Assembly: GCF_001954135.1 (NCBI RefSeq)
Contig: NZ_MBEQ01000094.1
Location: 62,001-126,000, forward strand
Reading direction: 5' to 3'
DNA: 64,000 nucleotides
Origin: Mycobacterium sp. GA-1841
Lineage (GTDB): Bacteria; Actinomycetota; Actinomycetes; Mycobacteriales; Mycobacteriaceae
Part shown: positions 59,609 through 64,000 of the stretch, piece after piece
Layout of the letters: every line of letters begins with the position of its first letter
Position numbering within the stretch: the stretch's first letter is position 1
The notes under the pieces: generated by a model
What the model saw: only the letters and a program-made list of their open reading frames with translations
Databases searched by the model: none
Told to the model about the DNA's origin: nothing
Position numbers and translations under genes: made by a program

Positions 59609-60634
59609 ATGCGCGCCGTCGTCGTCGACAGTGCCGGAAAGATCCACGTCGACACCCGGCCCGACCCCGAGCTGCCCGGGCCGGACGGCGTGATCGTCAA
59701 AGTGGAATCGACCGCCATCTGCGGCTCGGATCTGCACTTCCTCGAAGGCCACTACCCCATCGTCGACCCGGTATCCCTCGGGCACGAAGCCGTCGGCACC
59801 GTCGTCGAAACGGGTTCACAGGTAACCAAATTCACCAACGGTGACCGGGTTCTGGTGTCGTCGGTCGCCGGTTGCGGAAAATGCACGGGATGCGCCACCC
59901 ATGACCCGATCCGCTGCGTGCACGGTCCTCAGATCTTCGGCTCCGGCGCGCTCGGTGGCGCCCAGGCCGAACTGCTCGCCGTGCCCGCCGCCGACTTCCA
60001 ACTGTTGGCCGTCCCAGAAGGCATCACCACCGAGCAAGCCCTGCTGCTGACCGACAACCTGGCCACCGGCTGGGCAGCCGCGAAACGCGCCGACATCCCC
60101 ATCGGCGGTTCGGTGGCGATCGTCGGACTGGGTGCGGTCGGCATGTGTGCGCTACGCAGCGCGCTCACCCTCGGGGCGGCACAGGTTTTCGCGGTCGACC
60201 CGGTGGAGACCAGACGTATGCGCGCGGAGAAATGGGGTGCGGTCGGGATCGCCCCGCCCGCGGTGCAGGCGATCCGGGAGGCCACCGGAGGACTCGGCGT
60301 CGACGCGGTCATCGACGCCGTGGGTACCGACGCCTCGATCAACGACTCGATCGAGGCGGTGCGCGCCGGCGGCACGGTCTCGATCGTCGGCGTGCACGAT
60401 CTGCAGCCCTACCCGCTGCCTGCGCTGGCCTGCCTGATCCGCAGTCTGACCGTCCGGCTCACCACCGCGCCGGTGCAGCAGACCTGGCCGGAATTGATCC
60501 CTCTGCTGCAGGCCGGTCGGCTGGACGTCGACGGCATCTTCACCGACACGCTGCCCCTCGACGACGCGGCCGAGGGCTACGCGGCCGCCATGTCGCGATC
60601 CGGAGACCACCTCAAGATCCGCCTGACGACGTAG
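59609..60634 (+). CDS. Zinc-dependent medium-chain alcohol dehydrogenase
   Basis: A 341-residue MDR enzyme. Catalytic zinc ligands are Cys in AICGSDLHFLEG, then GHEAVGTVVE (His, Glu). The structural zinc loop is GCGKCTGCATHDPIRC with four Cys. The cofactor loop is GLGAVGMCA. It oxidises secondary alcohols with NAD(P). The ATG at 59609 follows GCAGGAGG. It is translated right after the BVMO, for which it could supply ketone or recycle the product alcohol. Confidence 0.88.
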   Translation: MRAVVVDSAGKIHVDTRPDPELPGPDGVIVKVESTAICGSDLHFLEGHYPIVDPVSLGHEAVGTVVETGSQVTKFTNGDRVLVSSVAGCGKCTGCATHDPIRCVHGPQIFGSGALGGAQAELLAVPAADFQLLAVPEGITTEQALLLTDNLATGWAAAKRADIPIGGSVAIVGLGAVGMCALRSALTLGAAQVFAVDPVETRRMRAEKWGAVGIAPPAVQAIREATGGLGVDAVIDAVGTDASINDSIEAVRAGGTVSIVGVHDLQPYPLPALACLIRSLTVRLTTAPVQQTWPELIPLLQAGRLDVDGIFTDTLPLDDAAEGYAAAMSRSGDHLKIRLTT

Positions 60635-60782
60635 CCCACGTCACACTTTCATTGATTTGGGAATGAAGTCCGCATTGTGGACGGTTCCACGGGCACGTGT
60701 GCCCACCGAACCCGTTAAGTGACCGCCCCGAGTCCGCCTTCACGGGTGAGGTGTATCCGACGGACAGCGACGGGCACCGCTG

Positions 60783-62756
60783 ATGCGTCAAGGACCACTC
60801 GCCGGCCGGTATCCCGCCGCGGCCGCCATGGTCAGCTTGGCGCTCATCCCGTATCTGGCGCTTTCAGCTGCGGTGGAGCCGCTGGTGCCGGTCATCTCCG
60901 CCGAACTGCACATGACGGCCCAGGCGATGAGCCTGGGTTTCGGCCTGGGTAACGCGGCCTATGCGGTGGGCACGGTGCTGGCCGTCCAGTTCGCCCAGCA
61001 CCTGCCCCAGCGGCGGATGCTGCTGGCGTATGCGGTTGTGCTGGTCCTCGGCTCGGTGCTGGCCGCCTCCGCGCAGAACGGGGTGATGTTCGTCTGCGGC
61101 CACGTACTGCAGGGACTGTCCACCAGCATGCTGCTGATTGCGGCGGCACCATCCCTGACCATCGGCTTTCCCCGGGACAAGCTGCGCTACACCGCCGTGA
61201 TCATGAACATGTGCGTGTTCGGGGCGGTCGCCCTGGGCCCGTTCATCGGCGGTCTGCAGGCCGAGGCGCAGGCGTGGCGGCCGTTGTTCTGGGTCATCGC
61301 CGCCATCGCGGTGACGGCCTTGATCATGGCGGCCCTGACCTTCGAGGACGCCCCACCGGCCGACCTCGACGCCCCGCGGGACCTCAAGGCCATCGGCCTG
61401 GCCTCGGTCGGCTGCGCCGCGGCCTTCATCGGTGCCGCGCAACTCACCAGCCACGACTTCACCGACCCGGCAGCGTGGGCTCCGATGCTCGGCGGCCTGG
61501 CACTGATCGTGGTGCTCATGGTCTACCAGTTCCGGGCCCGCCGGCCGCTGCTGACCATCCGCACCATGCTCACCAGTTCCATCCCGGTCGCCGGAGTCGG
61601 CGTCGCGCTGTTCGCGGCCGCCGCCTCGGTGGCGGCCACCGCCCTCACGGCCCAGGTCTTCATGCAGACCTACAGCCCGGTGCAGGTCGGACTGCTGTAT
61701 CTGCCCGAACTTGCCGGCGCCGTCGTGATGGCCTTCGTGTTCGGGTTCGTCATCACCCGACGGGCGATGCATTATCTGCCGCTGGTCGGCATGGGCTTGC
61801 TGGCCGCCGGAATTCTGGTGTTTCTGTTCGCTCTGCCCGACAACCGGCCGCTGGCTCTGCTCGGCGCGGCGCTGACCGGGCTGGCCCTGGGTGCCACCGT
61901 GGCCCCGGCGCTGTTCGTCGCCGGTTTCTCACTGCAGTCCAACAGCCTGCAGCGGGTCTTCGCGATCATCGAGTTGCTGCGTGCGGTGGCCGCGTTCATG
62001 GTGGCGCCGATCTTCGCCTATTTCGCCGCCCACGCTGCGGGTGGTCTCACCGCAGGCGCCGTCGACGCACTGTGGATCGGATTCGGATTGGCCGTCGGCG
62101 GCGCCATTTTCGGCGTGGTCGTCTACGCGCTCAGTGGGGCTCGGCCGCAGCAGCCTGACCTCGACACGTTCCTCGACGGCGAATCGCCGGCGTGGTATTC
62201 ACCGCCACTGCTCGCCCGGCTCCGGCCCCGTCTGCCGGCACCGGCCGTACCCGAACGCGCTCGCCCAGCGGCGACACCGTCACCGCACGAGACGTCGACC
62301 ACCCCTGGCCCCGTGCTGTTCGCCTATGACGGTTCGGCCCGCGCCGGATCCGCGATCGAGCAGGCCGCCACCGAACTGCCGGCCGGACGCGACGCGCTCG
62401 TGGTGTGCGTGTGGCAACCCGTCGACGTCGGGTTCACCCCAACCGAGTCAACGCATTTCGACGCCGATCAGGCCACCGAGGTGCGTCGGGCCGCCGAGCA
62501 GACGGCCGCCCACGGCGCCTCGATTGCCGTCCGGGCCGGATTCTCAGCGCGCAGCGTGGCCGTCGAAGCCGCACCCATCTGGAAAGGCATCGTCGCGACA
62601 GCCCGTGACCACCACGCGAGTCTCATCGTGGTCGGGCCGCACCGGCGCAGCGGTTTTCTCGGCCACCTCGAAGGCAGTGTGGCGGGCGCCGTCGTCGCGC
62701 ATGCCACCACACCGGTGCTGGTGGTGCCCGAGACCGCGGCCACAGCGTGTCCGTGA
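60783..62756 (+). CDS. MFS transporter fused to a C-terminal universal stress (UspA) domain
   Basis: 657 residues. The first 460 form a DHA2-type MFS transporter with many hydrophobic helices and a conserved HLPQRRMLLAY loop between helices 2 and 3. After a Pro-rich linker (residues about 465-510) comes a UspA domain: PVLFAYDGSARAGSAIEQA, VVCVWQPVDVGF, and the ATP-binding end GPHRRSGFLGHLEGSVAGAVVAHATTPVLVVP, which fits GxxGxxxxxxxxxG(S/T). It is on the cytoplasmic side and could couple export to ATP level or stress. Start at 60783 ATG. It lies 59 bases before the Ohr gene's nearest start. Confidence 0.85.
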   Translation: MRQGPLAGRYPAAAAMVSLALIPYLALSAAVEPLVPVISAELHMTAQAMSLGFGLGNAAYAVGTVLAVQFAQHLPQRRMLLAYAVVLVLGSVLAASAQNGVMFVCGHVLQGLSTSMLLIAAAPSLTIGFPRDKLRYTAVIMNMCVFGAVALGPFIGGLQAEAQAWRPLFWVIAAIAVTALIMAALTFEDAPPADLDAPRDLKAIGLASVGCAAAFIGAAQLTSHDFTDPAAWAPMLGGLALIVVLMVYQFRARRPLLTIRTMLTSSIPVAGVGVALFAAAASVAATALTAQVFMQTYSPVQVGLLYLPELAGAVVMAFVFGFVITRRAMHYLPLVGMGLLAAGILVFLFALPDNRPLALLGAALTGLALGATVAPALFVAGFSLQSNSLQRVFAIIELLRAVAAFMVAPIFAYFAAHAAGGLTAGAVDALWIGFGLAVGGAIFGVVVYALSGARPQQPDLDTFLDGESPAWYSPPLLARLRPRLPAPAVPERARPAATPSPHETSTTPGPVLFAYDGSARAGSAIEQAATELPAGRDALVVCVWQPVDVGFTPTESTHFDADQATEVRRAAEQTAAHGASIAVRAGFSARSVAVEAAPIWKGIVATARDHHASLIVVGPHRRSGFLGHLEGSVAGAVVAHATTPVLVVPETAATACP

Positions 62757-62829
62757 ATTGAATCGGCACCGTCCGGCGTTCTCTCTAACGCATCCGATTG
62801 GACGCGACACCCAGATGAGGGAGACCGCA

Positions 62830-63255
62830 GTGACCAGCGCCCAGACCGACAACGTCATATACACCGCCCAGACCCACACCACCGGTGGCCGGCAGGGTGA
62901 GGCCTACAGCTCCGATGGCAATCTCGACATTCAGCTGACCCCGCCGGGCGGCAACGGCTCCGGGACCAATCCCGAGCAGTTGTTCGCAGCCGGCTGGTCG
63001 GCATGCTTCCTGAGCGCCATGGGCCTGACAGCAGGAAAGCACAACGTGAAACTGCCCGCCGAGACCGCCGTGGACGCCGAGGTCGATCTGCTCAATACCG
63101 ACGGCGCGTTCTCACTGCGAGCGCGTTTGAACGTCACCATCCCCGGAGTCGATCGCGAGACAGCCCAGGCGATCGCCGATGACGCCCACCAGGTCTGCCC
63201 GTACTCGAAAGCGACCCGCGGCAACATCGACGTCACGATCAGCGTCGCCGGATAG
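62830..63255 (+). CDS. ohr: Organic hydroperoxide resistance protein (Ohr/OsmC family)
   Basis: A 141-residue thiol peroxidase. The peroxidatic Cys is in FAAGWSACFLSAM and the resolving Cys in HQVCPYSKATRGNIDV, both in the Ohr-type sequence context rather than OsmC. It reduces organic hydroperoxides using lipoyl-type electron donors in the cytosol. The GTG at 62830 is favoured by GAGGGAG six bases upstream; the ATG at 62815 would add five residues. No OhrR regulator is next to it; the nearest regulator-like part is the UspA fusion upstream. Confidence 0.85.
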   Translation: MTSAQTDNVIYTAQTHTTGGRQGEAYSSDGNLDIQLTPPGGNGSGTNPEQLFAAGWSACFLSAMGLTAGKHNVKLPAETAVDAEVDLLNTDGAFSLRARLNVTIPGVDRETAQAIADDAHQVCPYSKATRGNIDVTISVAG

Positions 63256-63261
63256 CCGGCC

Positions 63262-63314
63262 AACGGCCACTTATGGCACGGCTTCTGCCCACCTGCGTGT
63301 CATAAGTGGCCGTT
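63262..63314. terminator. Large hairpin after the Ohr gene
   Basis: A 19-base stem (18 of 19 paired), 63262-63280 with 63296-63314, with a 15-base loop, begins seven bases after the Ohr stop. Like the hairpin at 54380 it has no U tract. It probably ends the ohr transcript. Confidence 0.65.
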
Positions 63315-63396
63315 CGGCGCCCGATCGTGGTGGCACTCGGGTTGGCCACGGTCCTGTTCGGCGGTCTCACCACGGGGTAGCGGTTACCCTGGCTAA

Positions 63397-64000
63397 GTGC
63401 CGACAACCTGGTCACGGCGAGGATTTCTCACGGTCACCGCCACGATGGCGCTCGTCGCCGCCTGTAGCACGCAAAAGCCCGGCGAAGTCGCCAAAGACGG
63501 TTCCACCACGGTCCGTCACCGCTTCGGTGACACCGCCATCCCCGGCCCGGCGCAACGCGTGGTCAGCGCCGGGTTCACCGAACAGGACGACCTACTGGCC
63601 CTCGGCGTCGTCCCGATCGCGACCACCGAGTGGTTCGGGGGCGAACCGTTCGCCGTGTGGCCTTGGGCGCAACCGAAACTCGGCGGCGCCCAGCCTGCCG
63701 TGCTCGATCTGACCGACGGCATCCAGGTCGACAAGATCGCTGCCCTCAAACCGGACCTCATCGTGGCCACCAACGCCGGCCTCGATGCCGACACCTACGC
63801 CAAGCTGTCCGAGATCGCGCCCACGATCGCGCAGTCCGGACCGGACGCCTTCTTCGAACCCTGGCGCGACCAGGCCACGCTGATCGGGCAGGCGGTGTTC
63901 CAGAACGACGCCATGACCGGACTGATCGCCGGGGTGGACGACAAGTTCAAGGCAGTCGCCACGAACAACCCACAGTTCACCGGGAAGAAGGCCCTGTTGC
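63397..64000 (+). CDS. Iron-siderophore ABC transporter substrate-binding lipoprotein (partial, 3' end beyond window)
   Basis: The first 201 residues are present; the reading frame runs off the window. It starts at a GTG at 63397 with a Tat- or Sec-type lead (TTWSRRGFLTVTATMALVAACS) ending in a lipobox with Cys near residue 22, so the protein is a lipoprotein. The body matches FecB/FepB-type binding proteins: RVVSAGFTEQDDLLALGVVPIATTEWFGG, LKPDLIVATNAGLDADTYAKLSEIAPTI. It captures ferric siderophore outside the cell for an ABC permease. No convincing IdeR iron box was found upstream. Confidence 0.85.
   Translation, partial: MPTTWSRRGFLTVTATMALVAACSTQKPGEVAKDGSTTVRHRFGDTAIPGPAQRVVSAGFTEQDDLLALGVVPIATTEWFGGEPFAVWPWAQPKLGGAQPAVLDLTDGIQVDKIAALKPDLIVATNAGLDADTYAKLSEIAPTIAQSGPDAFFEPWRDQATLIGQAVFQNDAMTGLIAGVDDKFKAVATNNPQFTGKKALL

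Noticed and set aside
63378..63396. Possible IdeR iron box before the siderophore-binding protein gene
   Set aside because: Only the outer TAGC and GCTA match symmetrically; the inner bases differ from the known IdeR box.
1..64000. CRISPR array, tRNA or rRNA genes
   Set aside because: No regular repeat-spacer pattern and no cloverleaf or rRNA-like stretch was found on reading either strand.

Overview
The window looks like chromosomal DNA of a high-GC actinobacterium, most likely a fast-growing Mycobacterium (Mycolicibacterium). Clues are the dense lipid and xenobiotic catabolic genes (acyl-CoA dehydrogenases, CaiB-type CoA transferases, FadD, MaoC, a lipid-transfer thiolase, P450, Baeyer-Villiger monooxygenase), the AveC-like membrane protein, the frequent ATGA/GTGA start-stop overlaps, and a Fic locus of the kind mycobacteria carry.

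Layout. 0-9 kb: an AveC-family membrane protein with a divergent MarR regulator; an atypical SDR; an acetoacetate-decarboxylase-like gene followed by a broken aldehyde dehydrogenase, divergent from a TetR regulator whose likely operator recurs before an HSL-type hydrolase; a DJ-1/PfpI protein. 8.4-21.2 kb: a two-armed catabolic regulon around an AraC regulator. The minus arm is MaoC, thiolase, SRPBCC protein, SDR, hydrolase, SDR, aldehyde dehydrogenase, hydrolase; the plus arm is acyl-CoA dehydrogenase, CoA transferase, acyl-CoA synthetase. 21-25 kb: two aldo/keto reductases, an XRE-MmyB regulator and a cupin. 24.8-29.8 kb: two toxin-antitoxin loci whose toxins are both broken, a Fic gene by frameshifts and a RES gene by a complete IS21-family element with perfect 6-bp target duplications. 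30.7-40.4 kb: an accessory island with less biased codon use and no integrase or tRNA visible. It holds a three-gene operon (unknown protein, XRE-ImmA protease-regulator, PD-(D/E)XK nuclease), a protein with eight zinc-ribbon repeats and an embedded Vsr-like nuclease, an orphan, a Beta-family protein, an sce7726-family nuclease-like protein and a small membrane-associated protein. It resembles an anti-phage defence island and is the best place to look for something undescribed.

40.6-64 kb returns to core-like sequence: a LysE exporter, an MFS-MarR fusion, a LacI-controlled glutaryl-CoA dehydrogenase and CoA-transferase pair, a TetR-controlled P450, ferredoxin and SDR operon, an amidase, a second broken Fic gene, a uracil-DNA-glycosylase-like protein, a PH-SHOCT protein, a BVMO and alcohol dehydrogenase pair, an MFS-UspA fusion, an Ohr peroxidase and the start of an iron-siderophore binding lipoprotein.

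Two patterns stand out. All three recognisable toxin genes (two Fic, one RES) are disrupted while both separate antitoxin genes are intact, and both Fic genes are broken inside the catalytic GNGR loop by loss of one G. Several regulators also sit beside unusually clear operator-like palindromes, which allows regulons to be proposed from sequence alone. All calls come from reading the sequence and protein motifs; no database search was run.
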